DNA from: Phoebastria nigripes
Lineage: Eukaryota > Chordata > Aves > Procellariiformes > Diomedeidae
DNA length: 64,000 bases
Assembly: GCA_035582835.1 (NCBI GenBank)
Contig: JAYKAV010002946.1
Coordinates: 462,230-526,229, forward strand
Direction: 5' to 3'
How positions within the stretch are numbered: the first letter of the stretch is position 1; each line of letters begins with the position of its first letter. Made by a program: the position numbers and the translations under genes. The notes beneath the pieces are model-generated. The model had not been told where the DNA came from and ran no database searches. It saw nothing but the letters and a program-made list of their open reading frames with translations. Below are positions 12,297 to 26,800 of the stretch, in pieces.

Positions 12297-15200
12297 TGCT
12301 CTTATAGTAATACAAAAAGGTTAAGGTACTTACATTGCATGTATAAATGCAATATATTGGAGGAAGTATTTTGTTTTCACAGCTTTACCTCTGTTACAAC
12401 TAATCTTTGGGAATTAGTGATGAAAGCCAAACACAAAAATCTTGAAAAGCAGAACAAAAAAGCAAAGATTCTATGAGTGCCTTAACTAACATGAATGTTA
12501 TCCTCCCACCATCCAACCAGAGCATATTGACTTGTGTGTTCTTAAGGCTTTCATTTTATTTATGTGACTTTTATAGAAGAAGATTGCAGGCTGGTTGTAA
12601 AATGCATGCAAAATAGAACTGTCCAACAGATTTTTGGAGGCATGTATTCAGATACATTTTTATTATTTTGAATAGAAGCAACTGAACCAAATTAATGAGA
12701 TTTTTAAAAAAAAGCCTTTATACAAGACATAAATGGGAATTACATAGACAGCTCTCAAAGGTTAATTGCAGCTGAATCCTGAACTATCTGGCCTCTTCTG
12801 AGCTGTGAACAGTGGTGAGTTTGTACATTTGCACAAACTAAATATATAAGGAAAGCAAAGGCTCTCACTTGCCAACAGGGACAACATGGATGAAATGATT
12901 GATGGGGTGAATTCTCCCAGCTGTCCCCCTCCTCTTTGCTGAGCAAATGGACAAACGACTCATGAAACAGCCCTAACTTTTTCACATTTGCTTATACCTC
13001 AAGCATTCAAGGTGAACCATACCAGTTTCAGTTCAACTTAAATGTTACATTTTAAACCATGAGGGTTGAGGGAGGCAATGAGAGGCCTTACTGCCCACAT
13101 CCATCCCAGCAGAAGAGACCGTGAGACCCAAATTCGTTCCAAGATCACTAAAGCATTGATTTTAGGAGTGTATTTTCTATCATCTCAAAATGAACTCATT
13201 TTGTAGATTTTTGTTACTAAATAGTAGCAATNTCCTCCGGATACATAAATAGTAGGACACATTCCAATTTCTGTATTAATAGCTGGGCGTGTTTATTTTC
13301 ACCGTAGATAGCACCACATTATGTGAAGTCTCCAGACAGTACTGGCTTGTGGAAGTGGAGAAAGATTTGATCTGAATAAGTCTTCAAACAAAATGCTACT
13401 GAAATATACCTTGCCAATTGCTTACCAATGTGGACTGAAGTTGAAGTCTTAGCTCAGAGAAATAAAAGTATACATTAAATATTTATTCAACAAGTTAAAA
13501 TTAATTTTCTTCCAAAGGTATGCAAGAAAAGCATGTACTTTGAACTTTCAAAACTTATTTAAATAAAAACTAGAAGTTGCAAAACTATGCATTCAATAGA
13601 ATAAGATGAAGAGAGACACGGAAAAGAAATGAAATCAATTCTTATGTATTAGTTTATGCTACTGCATTCTTTTGTGTTCAGTTTTGTCTGAAAATCTTGT
13701 TACAACTCATCTGATACTTACTAGCTATCTGCTAGTTTTTATGGATACTAATTCAAGCAAAAGGCTTTGCTATCAATGAAATTTTCCATTCTCTGTGCAT
13801 TTCAAAGAACCAAAATAGAAATAGCTAAGTTTTCAAATCAAATTAGTCTCTAAAATGGGAATTTCTGGAGTATTTTGCCAATGCTGATAACATGACAGTT
13901 CTATTCAAATATTTCTAGGAGCTCACCATTTGTCACCCATGTGTATGAAAAGCATCGCAGCCTTTCAAAGAGGTATTACATTATTCCTGTACAATGCAGT
14001 TATTTACATATTTGAAATACCTACACCTGAAAGACACAAACCTATCTTAGGGATAATACTAAATATATCAGACAACATAACTAATGTTACCATTCAGAAG
14101 TACAATTTTGCTATGTTTATATTTCAGTTGTAGAAATGACTGTGGTAGAAGTATTTTCCATGATTGAGTCTGTTCTAATACTAGTGTCAACCTTGCCCAT
14201 CCCGTAGAGAAAAGCAGAGCAAGACACTCACTAGTGAAGTAGGAAAAAAGCCTTCCCTCACCCTCTGGCTTTCATTAAATGCTGCAGACATTTTAGGAAA
14301 ATAAGTAGTAGCATGAGAAAATTACCCAACTGCAACCTGACACTACAGAGCCGTATCAAGCCCAACTGTAATTTATTTGAATAAAAGCTGAAATTTCTTC
14401 AGAAGTGTTCTGCATTAGAAGGGGAAAGGAAAGAAAAAAAAAAGAAAATCCAACAGTCACTAGCTGCTGTGAAGACATTAAAAACATGTAGGAGACAAGC
14501 TTAGAAGCACTGAAGAATGGTCTTTTCTCTACAGCTAGTGAATGACAGCTTGCTTTCTACCTTAAACTGGAATATGTACTGCAACAGAGCTCCACATCTC
14601 GACAAAGATGGATGCACTGTAATATTCCTCTTATTCCTAAAGTAGCATCTCGGGTCAAAAAGCACAAAGGTCAGATATAAATACTTCACACAACAATATT
14701 TTCCTGTATGAAAAATATATCCAGTAACTGGTTTTGAATTCTGCAAAGTATGTAAAATAATTTCCCTGTAAAAAGATAGAACACCTAAGGAATGCTGACA
14801 CTACCATGGGGCATGCGCTTTAGTACCATTGACTTGAGTTGAACAGAAAACTATACTTGCTGTATTTCATTTATAAGCCTATGACTTGGATTCATTTTAT
14901 GCTGATAAATCCCAAGTCTGAATACGTTAAATCACATACATTAAATGCAAGGGAAGCCACTGTGACAATCTATTGAAAGCCTTTCAAACCAAGGCCACAA
15001 AGGTAACCCCATTTTTATTTTCAGTATAACAATTTTACAGTGAATGTAAGTTAATATTAACTGAGAAGGTCCCCGTGAAGTCAAGAAAAAGGCTCCCCTT
15101 AATTTCATGGGCTTTTTCTTAATTCCCCCTTAATTTTATGGTCTGTTTCCATGCCTAGCAGAGAATCATTAGGATCTTACCATTAAAGTTGTTATCTCTT

Positions 15201-18200
15201 ATTTTTCCCCTTAGCAAACAGGTCTTTAAATGAAAACAACCCTATCAGTCACTTTCAGTTAGTTTTATGACTATACCCTAAATAAATAATGATCAAGTTA
15301 AAATTAAAAAAAATTAAATGCACAGATAAAGATTTTAGCATGAAAACATGGTTTTATGAAGTTTACCTCAACTTCTTTTCCACTTTGTTATAGATCATTT
15401 TCGTAACATTTTTTGTATTTCCCAAGCACTTGCACACATACAATTCTTATGACAAAAAAATAAGGTAAAACAAAGATGTGTTCCAGTATTGCTTTTTCCA
15501 GCCACCAGTTACAGGATACATAAAGAGAAGAGCTAACTCCAAAAGTAGTATATTTAACTAATAATCCACAATATTACATGCCACTTGCCAGTTAGTGGAA
15601 CCTTTTTCCTCCCTCCTTATTACAACTCCACTTTTACGTATTGTTTAAAGTTCATATCTAATTCAATATCCAAACACATCAAATAACAACGCATCACCTT
15701 TTCTTGCTTACAATCACTTTTGATTTTCCAAATTATCTGGACCACTAGTTGGCGAGTCAATGCCAATCTTTGCTGCTTTCTCTCTTTCTGCAAAGGAAGC
15801 AAGAAACTCCACCTTCACTCAACTTTAAGAGCAACCAGTGCATCATAATGTTGAGCACTCTGCTGCTACCAATCATTTTAGTTTTCCTCCTTCAATTACC
15901 GAGTGTCAGGAGGAAAGAAGCATTTGTTTGAAGCAGGAGGACTAATTCAAACTAGCAGAAGCCATTTTACAGTGAATTAGTCTGCACAGCGGGACTTATG
16001 TAACTATTTATCTTAAGGTTTTTAAGTAGTTGCTCATCACTTCTGTGTCTGAGCACCTGCCACACATAAATCAACAACAACAACTGAGCACTGCAGGGAT
16101 CACACAGCCATATTCACTGCACAACTGTTACGAACCAGCCTTCTGTTCAAAGGTACCGACCTGTGGTCTTCATGATTACTAGTAGTAAAGTGATTTGGTT
16201 TGACTTAACTGTCTCCAGAGCAGGTCGAAGCATATAGTATATAAACTTTCTAGCACTGAAGGTCATCTTTGGAGGATGTGTTTTTAAATTGGAAAGTATT
16301 TCGATCACAACACACACTAAATGGAATGAATTTTATCATTCCTAAAGTAACCCTTGAACATCACTTACAACAGTCACAAGGACCCATTTTCTACTTTAAT
16401 CTAAAATTCCAGGTAATGCACATATTAGAAGTGCATTAAAATGCTCTTAACCTGATTGGATTTTTAAAGGGGATGAAAGGTGAATAAATGGGTAAATGTG
16501 TTACAGAGAAGTCTGAAAATTGAAATTCCAATTTCTGAATTATTTATGAAAAGTAGCATAGCAAACAAGTTGAGTAGCATTTCTTTTTAACTTGTGAAAT
16601 GAACATTGTCAGCAATTTTCACAATTCAAGTTCAAGCCTACCTTTCCATCAAAGCAACCTCTCACACAGACTTCCCATAGCTCTAACACCAAACAAAATA
16701 CCATACACAACACAAAACCATACCCGTTCATTTGGCATTAGAGTTGGGTACAACTGATGGGGACAGAGGTCCTCCATGTTATGACCAAGGTGAGAGGATG
16801 CTGCACTGCCACAAAAGGAGCTGCCCCCAGTGGTGTCAGGCCNCTGGGGGAGATGGATGCCCTGGAGATCCTTGGGGGTTTATATCAGGTGCAGTAGCTT
16901 CTAGCAGAGCTTTCAGGGCCTCCAATTGCACTGCTGATGGAAATTATGGATCAGTAATGCTAGGAATGATTTCAACCTGTTTCAAAAACCAGATCTGGAG
17001 AATTTCTAGTTTCTGAAAACACAGATTTCCTTCCAACTGGGACTAGACACACATGACAAGGTAGTAATACTTCTTATGCATCACCTTTATAGGAAAACAT
17101 TTTCAAGCAACGTACTACCTAAAAATACCATTACTAGTTTGAAGAAAATGCAGGCTTTGCTTAAAATGTAACAACCTATGTAACACTGTGCTTAGTATTT
17201 ATTAAAGAAAATTTTGTTTCAATACTTAGGTTTTTATTCACTGTTTAGTACTCATTTTGTTTACTCAGTTTAACAATGTTTCAGCTCCAGTTTCTAAGCC
17301 TTGGCGTACTTCTGAAATACCTGGCAGCCTTTTATAGCTCTTCAAAATAAAAGATCAGCCAGTACCAGCAAAACATAGTCAAACGTCTTCGTGTATATTC
17401 TACTTCCTCAGCAGCGATACATCCCATAGTCATGATGATAAAGGGTCTGTCCCCACTCTGCCAGGCTGACCAAATATCCAGTTTCCCAATGTGGTAGCAA
17501 AACCAATGAAAGAAAAACCAAAAATGAAGAATATCTTAATAGTTGAAACTGATATGATTTATTTAATTTTGTTTTAAACAAGTGTTACATTTTGAGTTTG
17601 ATTGTTTAGCTCAGGGAAACAAAACATCTAGGTTTAGTCACAATTCATAACAGGGAAAGTGACATGCCTTTGACTTAATGGTCAGGTGCTTAGGATACTT
17701 GTCAAGGATGTAAGAAGGACGATCTAAAAAATCACCTCCTTGATGAGACAGGTGCAGGAGTAGAGTAGGCAGTCTCCCCCTAAAAATACTCCACTGAATG
17801 AGAAAGGACAGTAGAAAAAAAAGATAGAAAATAAGCATTCTATAGTAAGTAAAACAATTGTCTGGTGATGGCAGAGAAAGATAGAACCTAAATTAATCGG
17901 GAAATAAGTCATGATCTATCAGAAGTGGAATTCACTAAAATTTGTTTATATTTAGGTAACAAAATTGTAAAACCTGAAATACTGTTGCAGACTAGAAAAT
18001 GCTATGGGAGTGACAGAAACGGGATAGGATAGATGCTCATCATATATACAGTACTAAAAAATATAGATACACACACTACCCTGTACAGAGAACACAGAAA
18101 TAAAGAAAATGGTAGTGAGACAAAAGAGTAGATAAATTACCAGATAGACTAAAGAAGGGAGAGCATAATTAGAAGAGGATGTGCTTGGGTCAATAATTAC

Positions 18201-19913
18201 TTTGTAAATGGNTTACAAAAATCCCTTTTGATTCTGTCAAGAGTCAACTGTAGATTTTCAAGGCAAGATTTGATCACCGAAAACGTCTATGAAGTAGTTT
18301 GAATATAATGGTGAATACTGAAACAACAACTTTGCCAAGCTTAAAAAAAAATTACTTTTTAAACGTTGTATCAGGCAATTAAGAAATCATTGTAAAAGTT
18401 TTGGGTTTTTTTTTTAAACTGGGAACAGCTATTCTCCAAAGAGTATTGTTGGTGATGCTGATAAAGAAATTAGAACTGCATGTAAGAAAATACTGCCATT
18501 TATAGAACACATCGCAAGTAATTTTTGATCAAATGTTCTGAACATAACAAAGTTTAATCACTATTCCAATAACATCAATGATCAGAAAAACAGTTGCAGG
18601 TACTACCATGTAAATAAAACCCTTTATAGAGAGCTTATGAAAGAGAATTTTGAGTAAGGCTCTTTATCTGGGAATGAAAGTTAGCACACAAGCTATGTTC
18701 TTCATTTTGCTCCCAAGACTAGGTAAAGCCTTATTTTGCAAAAGGAATACAGGGGAAAAAGTGATCNTGTTAATTATGTCATCAAGAAGTATAATAAAAT
18801 CTCTATAAGCTTTGCTCAAATGCAGGTAGAATCAGGTTCTTAGCTATTTAAGATTTTTCATTAAGTTCACTCCAACCAAATTCTGAATTGATTATGAATG
18901 AGTCAAGTTTCCTTTCCCATTAGGTTATGCTATCAGTTCGAGTCGCATAAGACCATGTTATAGCTACTAGAACAAGCTTTACATATCACAATACATCAGG
19001 AGATAATGTGTGTAAAAGAGAATGACTGGGGAAAAAAAAACCCACAAGATTTGTGATATATCAATTCAATTCTCCTCAAAAACAGTTTTTGTTCTAGTCA
19101 AAGATAAAAAAAAAAAAACCACTGGATTCTGGCTTGCTTTCTTGTAGACTTGGATGTATAGGAGACCATTTTCTACTGTATTTCAAATAGAAAGGAAGTA
19201 TCTGTGGACACACACCCACAGCAAGAAGGGGAAGAAAAGAGGAGACCCAAGGGAAATACTTTAGAATTCAATGTGTATTATCAATTAGTGCGACAAACTA
19301 AGTAAAAGCTGAGTTAAATAAACGTATTTTCAATATTTGCGGCTAGAGGCTTCTGAATTGGAATACCTCAGTAATTAGCTCAGATGAAATGTAATTACTC
19401 ATAGACTTACCAATGTCTTCATTAGTAACTGGCCCTTTGTTATGGATTATCACATAAATCTTTTTCCATACTATATCTAATTGAAAGTAAACAAGCCAAA
19501 GCTTGGTGTAAACCCATTCAACATACACAAATTAAGCCAGTATTTATGCTAGATCTTATTTTCTCTGAACTCCAATATCCATTTACAGTACCTAATAAAG
19601 AACCAAATGCAACAGTAATGCTTAGCTGGTCCCCTGCCAAAACACTTGATGTTGAGTCCCTGCCTAACTTAAGTATATAAATTGATATAGCAGATCTTCC
19701 AGCTCCCAATCTGAGGAAGCTACTTTCCCCTAATCACAAGCTTCATGTTATGAATTAAACATCAAGACACATTTTCAAGACACATGTAAGTGAGCGAGAG
19801 AGAGGTTAGGGAAGCTCCAGGGGGAAGGCCGGGGGGGGGGCTGGATGCATGCCAGATCACAACACCCCTGCGGTGCCGGCAGCCACGTGCTATCCCAGGG
19901 GAAACCCATGCAC
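12297..19913. other. AT-rich non-coding region
   Basis: No gene is supported. The open frames are short and lack start context, domains or splice partners. One 94-codon frame at 16732-17016 contains an N and resembles nothing known. Homopolymer runs are common. The last 120 bases before the CR1 at 19914 turn GC-rich, with a G run near 19830. Confidence 0.55.
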
Positions 19914-20152
19914 ATAGAATCATAGAATTGTTTGGGTTGGAAGGGACCTTTAAAGGTCATCTAGTCCAACCCCCCTGCCATAGGCAGGGACATCTTTGCT
20001 CAGAGCCCCGTCCAACCTGACCTTGAATGTTTCCAGGGATGGGGCATCTACTGCCTCTCTGGGCAACCTGTTCCAGTGTTTCACCACCCCCAGCGTAAAA
20101 AATTTCTTCCTTACGTCCAATCTAAATCTAGCCTCTTTTAGTTTAAAACCAT
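19914..20152 (-). mobile_element. CR1 LINE 3' fragment
   Basis: The left end carries the ATAGAATCATAGAAT repeat that is the complement of the CR1 3' terminus. It is followed by GGTTGGAAGGGACC, CATCTAGTCCAACC, CAGAGCCCCGTCCAACCTGA and GGGCAACCTGTTCCAGTGTT blocks, in the same order as in the longer copy at 59.65 kb. The copy is about 240 bases, 5'-truncated at TTTAAAACCAT. It matches the 59.65 kb copy closely, so it is a fairly young subfamily. It has no coding content. Confidence 0.95.
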
Positions 20153-23100
20153 GTAGATGTCATGTTGGGAAGGTGGACGCACTGGCAGCTGCAGCAGGAG
20201 CTAAGCCGCTGCCATGCAGCTTTGGTCTTCTCAAAGACAGGCAGCTTCAGACTGCTGCCAGAGTGATGCTGCTGTAGTTAGGAAAAAATGCTTCAATGGC
20301 TTTGCACCTCTCTATTCCCTCAAAACAAAGAAGCAAGAAGCCCACACTGCCAAGAAAGGACGGGAGCCACACATAATGGCTGGAGATGCTGGCTGCAGGG
20401 AGCAACAGTGACACCCCAGTCTCGGGTACCACCGATAAAATAACAAGCAATACGCTTCTGCTTAAGGAGACAGTCCTAGGTGCCCAAGGCCAGGAGCCAC
20501 TGCTTTCAGACTCATTTGGCTTGAAAGCCTGGGGGACACAAATATTGTGCCTTATTCACAACTTGGGCAAGTTGTTACAATAGGTACTGCAGCCTTGCTT
20601 AGGCAATGGTGTTTATTAATATTGTACATTTGGAAGACAGGACACAGCATTTAATATCTTCCCAGAAACATGAGCAAGACCATTACTAGTAGTCTAACTT
20701 TATTACTTTAACTTTATTAAATAAAAGTAACATGTACTTGTATATTATTTCAGTAGAAGGGTAAGTAAATTCTCCACACTGTATTCCTACACATTGCACA
20801 CTGAGGAAGACAGATACATAAAATATTTAAATAATCTTTATGTAAATTCTTAAACAAAATTCTTCCTGTTGCCTGGAGCTATCAATACCATTTACAGCAT
20901 GTGTGCAATGCAATATAATGAATTGTGTTTTATTGTATGTGGGACTTCTTAGCGTGATACAAAGAAAAGTTTCTATGAAAAAGGAGCCTGCAGCCAGTCT
21001 CCAAACAGCATATGCCACTACTTATTTCACTTTATAATCACAACACTACTCCCAAGGCAAAAAAATAGTGTTAAACTGTGCTATTATAGTTAAATAACTC
21101 CTTTTGCCCTGTAAGGAGGGGTGGGGAAAAACCCCAAGCAGTTCCTTATACCGCATGTAGGAATGAAGATAGCTGTTTGCACAACTCGCTGGTCGTGTCC
21201 ATCCACTCACACCTACACATACATAGGCTAGCAGGTATCACAGCAGATTTAATAAAAAGTCAATATAGGAGTCCAGAGCAAAAAAGCCTAGGATATGTTG
21301 GCTCCAAGCCAGAGAAGAAGGTTGCAGTTATATCTTATTGACAGAAGGGTTATAAATCCATATCACGCCCCACTCCCCCCAAAGGCCTCTTCAAGGTCTT
21401 CTCACTGCTGCCTTGAAAAAGGAAAATACTAGACATTAATTAAAGTATCACCAGCTCTGGAAATCATAAAGATGCTGTCAGATGATCTAGGTCAGTGCTT
21501 TTCAACTCCAGGTGTGAGGACCCACTGGAGATTAGAAAGAAATGTAGATTAATTCCAAGGGATTAGTGAAAAGGGTTTAAACTTTGATATATTTTATATG
21601 ATCTATATGAACAGTATAATCTAAGCTACACAGGAATTTATGGATGTGAAACTTGTGTACTTCCACAAGAAGTTTCTAGGTGTTGATAAATTGAAAAAGT
21701 TAAAAAAAAATCACCATCCTTAATATACATATTTCTACTACAAACTTGACTAACTTCTGTCTTTTTACTTACATAGTACTTGCAGCTTCCTTGGATATTA
21801 GTTTGATTTGTTTGTTTGGTTGGGTTTGCCTCCTCATCCTTGGAGGAAAGTCATTATTACCTCTCAATAAGCTAAGCTAACCTAATACAAGTGCTCTAAT
21901 GGAAATATCTATTTTAACCTATGACAGTTATTACTGTGAAAACAAGAAGAATTAGAACCATTTTTTTTCATGCTTTTACGGTTAGAGGAGACTGCTGCCT
22001 TCAGCGAGCTTGCAAAGCATCCTCACAGAAACGCTTTCTGGATTTTTCTGTGGAATTTAATTAGAATGCGTTACTTCCCAGCACCTCTTCAGCAAGAAAC
22101 ACCTCTTCTAACAACTGCTTAGTAACATTTTCACAATATGAATGTATTTAGATGATTTGTATCCAGAGTAGCCAAAAAAACCCTACACCCCAAGCTACAT
22201 ACACTTTAAAATATAGACATTCCTGAAGAAATGTGCTAAATGCTACTATTTTTATGTTGATTCTAGAAGTGTTCTACATATCAGATCTAGAAAACACTGA
22301 GGAATATGCAGAGTTTCTTCTTTTTTGGAGAAAAAAAAAATACTTCAAGCATATGTAATCTGTCATCAGAAAGTCACAGGCCTTCTCAGTGGCTGACCTT
22401 GTAAATGGACCAAAGAATTTATCAGACAGNATTCAAGAATGGCAAGATTTATGGGCTGGCTGTGGTAGAGAGCATAAGTCACAACACTACTTTCACTCAG
22501 AGCTGATGTGAAGAAAGACCATGCGCATAACGGAGAGGGGCCAAAAGTGGTCAAATGTTTCTCTGTTGGATTATATTCTTATCAGACATATAGCCAATTT
22601 TAATCATTTAGAATTAATTTGCTTTCTTTGTTAATAAAAGTGAAGCTGGCCATCTTATTTGAGATGCACATAAAGCTAAAGCTTACAGGTGTTCAGTTAC
22701 ACATGGCCTGTGTGCATGATACCCCTAATCACATTTACCCTGCATGTCATTCAATTTCAACTTGAAAACACAGAATCATGAAATTAGCTCTTTAAAAGGG
22801 CTTGGATGAAGGAAAGCAGAATTTCTCATGTAAAAAGATAACAAGACAAATCAAGTAGCCGAAATGGTAAAGTTATTTTCTGTAAAAGAAATAGGTGCAT
22901 CAACTGCACACAAATGTTAATGACTATTGAAGCTGGATTTAATACTTATGCCATGAAAAATAGTAACCCTTAACAAAAAGTCACATGCAATAAACAGAGA
23001 AGATAAGAGACCTTTTGCATACAATTTAAATTTTTTGTCTTGTGGTTGAAGATCAAGCTTTGTTGACCAAGCTAAACATCCATCAGATAAGGTACCAATT

Positions 23101-23728
23101 CAGCAAAATATTCTTATACTTCATTGCAAAAGTCTTAGCCTTCATAGATTTGAATAGAGCTAGAGCACCTAACTCCCCTGCTTTGCTGAACAGGGGCAGG
23201 CTCTATGTGCTATGAATTCAGCATATTTAAGTACATCAAAAGCTAAAACCAAGGGTTCCTCACAACAAGCATCTTACTCCAACGTGCAGGGTCTTTAAGC
23301 GAGAGAAACCTTTGGAGCAGTGCAGGGTTAACAATGCTGCCACTGAGTTTCAAGTTGGAGTCAATGACAATGTGACCTGCCAGATGAAGTTAGCAGTTTC
23401 ACACGAAAACCTGTTATACTTGTGTTTATTTTTCTTAAGAGACATGTATAAGCTCATGCTGTGTACAGTGGCACTTCAAGCACAGCATCTGCTTTCCAAT
23501 TTGTACGTGAGCAAACATATTTGTTAAACTCATTCTCCTGTTGACGGACAGCCCAGTGAAACAATCAACACAGGCTGAGTTTGCCTGTCACACACATGCA
23601 CAAATTAATATGCAAAATTACATCTGGAATTGCAAATGCCCTCCCCCTCATCTTTTTAAGATAGTCTAGAGAGCAATAATAATTCTACATCTCCAAAATA
23701 TTTGTATAGCACAGGTGTCTGTGCATGG
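20153..23728. other. Non-coding region
   Basis: No gene is supported. Just beyond the CR1, 20160-20440 is moderately GC-rich with overlapping open frames on both strands but no recognisable product. A stretch near 21490-21540 looks like a decayed transposon end, but I cannot name it. The remainder is AT-rich. Confidence 0.5.
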
Positions 23729-23821
23729 TCCTGGGCAGCCTGTGCTAGCTGAGCCCACGTTGAGCNGGGAAGTTGGCACAGGTGACTTTGAGAGGTCCCT
23801 TCCAACCTCAGCCATTCTGAG
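23729..23821 (+). mobile_element. Old CR1 LINE 3' tail
   Basis: TCCTGGGCAGCCTGTGCTAG, then a GAGC-N-GGGAAGTTGG block and GAGAGGTCCCTTCCAACCTC ending GCCATTCTGA, is the terminal ~90 bases of CR1 in sense orientation. The spacing and wording (CCTTCCAACCTCA.CCATTCTG) fit an older CR1 subfamily than the 19.9 and 59.6 kb copies. The terminal octamer repeats are lost. It is heavily 5'-truncated and non-coding. Confidence 0.9.
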
Positions 23822-26800
23822 AACACCTGACTGCTTTCTATATATGACTAAACATCTTATACATTTTGCTGCTTCAACTGAGATTTTAAGGAAAAAATGT
23901 GAAATATCTTTCACACAATACTCTTGAACCTTTAAATTCAGGTGGACAGCACTAAGTATAAACATTGTGAAACTTGAAGCCTCACGTTTCTCATAAAGTT
24001 CCCTTGGGAACTGTATGCTACTGTAAAGCAAAAAACCTAAAAGTTTTACACCAGGTGATTTACGAGTCTGTTACTATTGAAGACAAATTTCCAACATGCA
24101 CTTCAGGAACAGACATCTCATGTAAATGGGTTTATTCATTCATTTCAAATTAATAAATAATAAAATGTTGTAGCAAATCAAGCCAGCAGGCAGTAAGGGG
24201 AAAGTGCTTGGCACATACACATACGTATGTATCTGCAGTATTACAATATACATGATAAAAATCCCCCTAGGCTACTTTTCTATAATAAAGAAAATTCATA
24301 GGATTTATTACTGGTAATAATCAATGCCAGAGTTTTTGAAAGAAACGCAGATTGTAGATAGAACAGAGGATAGCATGCTTTGGACTAACTATATAATACA
24401 GTATTTCTTAGCAGTAAAATAAAAGTTCAATTTTTCTCAATAAGCTTTTCTTTTTAACCTATATAGTTGAAAGACATATGTCTGATACTATTTACCTGAA
24501 CTTTAGCAATAAAAAAAAAAAATCTAGTAGACGCTATTTATTCCCTACCTTTAATGCAGAATGAGAAAATTGAAAACATTCACTTTCACAGTAATAGATT
24601 TAAACAGACAAGAAATAATCTGCATTTTCTACCATATATTAGGATAATGGAAACAACATTCTTACCCATGCATTTTTAATGATATGACCCTACAACTATG
24701 AAGCATAGTCACAAAGCACTGAAACATCATTTAACAAGATGAGAAAGCTGTGACTTATTTTATCTGATCCAGAAATGAGCTGTCAATGTTAAATTGTTAT
24801 GTAATTAATTGTGCATTTGCTGGCAATTTTTAAACTGTGAATGAAAGACTGTAGTGAAATTGCAAATCATTGGACACTTTCATCTAATACATTTGAGATA
24901 ATCCTTTGAAGACCACTTTCCCTGAACAGAGTGCTAATGAGAAGCTCCTCACTTTAATAAAATGTCACCTAATAAGTATAACCAAACAATATAATTTTCT
25001 TTAAAAAAAAAAAATCTTTCTTAGATGGCCATCACTGGATGAATTCCATAAACGGTGTTGAGATACAGCAAGATTCAAGACCTTCAAGAAATAATTCACC
25101 TCCAGAGTGAGCACTGACATGGCCTAAGTGGGACTCGGTGCAAATTTCAATTAACTGGTTTACATGCAAGATACTGCATAGGACACCCTGCCTCTTCAGT
25201 TCCTCTCAATTTTATTCAAAGCAGAGCTAAAAGGGCTACTGATGACCTTTTAACTTTGTTTCACACTTCATCCCAAGGATGTCACTTCCCAGTTCTCCTC
25301 CCTCACCCTGCCCCTTCTGTATCTTCACACAATTCATTAGTTATTGACCAGTACTTATGCAGACATATTTTGACAGTTTTCCCCAGATTTTTTTCTTTTG
25401 GAAGTTGAGATTTGGTGTTCCAGTTACCAATAGTCAAGACAACTCTTGAGATACTTTTGTTGGCTTTTTTCAGTCAAGGTCTGCCATTCCACAACCTTTG
25501 CGGGGTTGTATTCCTCCTGGAGAAGTGAGGATCTAAACACAGAACAGCGAGTGGCAGAAGGAAAAAATGAGTATCTGTTTCCCAAGTGTCACCCAGTCAG
25601 CATAGGAGTTGACAGTGCGAAGATGGGCAAATGCTGAACTTGTAGCAAAGTAGCTATTAACGCTGGAACCCAGGCTTGGAATTTTCACTCTAATAAAGCT
25701 TTCACAGCACTTGTTTATGGGGAGTTCCGTTTTTAGAGATGCTAAAATGACTTTGCTGTTGTTTTGTTTCTTTGTTTGTTTTTGTTTGTTTTTTGGGTTT
25801 TTTTGTTTTGATTTTTTTTTTTAAACGTTGGAAGAAGTGAACCCCAAACAGCAGCTGAAAGTAAAAGAAACCTTGCTTAAAAACAAATCTGTTTCAGCTA
25901 CCCAACATATTAAACAAGCTTGTTTGAACTATGAGCTTCTTGCCAGAATATCTTTTTAGATGTTCATTTCAACTCACCAAGACCTGAGAGTTTACGGGTA
26001 TGGTAACTTTTTAAAATAAAGTATATACAAAAAGGACAAAGAAAGACAACTGAATTCTGAAATACTTTAATTTAAAATGCAACATAAATAAAACTCCAAG
26101 CTGTATCTCAATAAATATACTTTAGGACACTTAGTACTTGTACAGGTTCCAGGATTAAGTGTTTTATACTACATGCATTGTATCATTCTCTTTACTGCCA
26201 ATTTTTATTATTTTTTATGAAGCTTACTAGCACAGTGACTGCCAAGAACTTTTTTGAAACCTCATACATTCTGTTAAAACATCAAGAACACCATATTTTC
26301 AAAAATGAAAGATTTACTTAAAATGATATCACGTGATTTTTTTTTTTTTAAATTGTATCAAGGGTGGTTTTATTCATATCCTGTTTTCTAATAAGTAAAT
26401 TTACCTTTTATAAAGGAATACAAAAATTATTTTTGAGTTTGGTGCTAGGATCATTTTTAATTCCTACATGACGGGGGGCAAGTTCTGGCCCACATAGAGC
26501 AGCAGGTGCCACAGCAGCACCAACAGTTATCTGCATCATCGAAGCTTGTTTCCAGGAAATGACATCTGAGGTTCTCAATTACACATACATTCATTAGAAA
26601 GTTCTCATTATTCAAAACTAAAGCTTCCTGGAAATCAATTCTTGAGGATTTAACCTGTTACAGATTGCAAACACTGAACCTTCTACATAAAACAAACCAA
26701 CCAACCACCTCACACAAACCACACACCTGCTATCAGAAGCATTCTTCCCATAGAGCTACTTAGAGCCCAATAAATAACCTTTTAGTATCCTTCATGTTAA

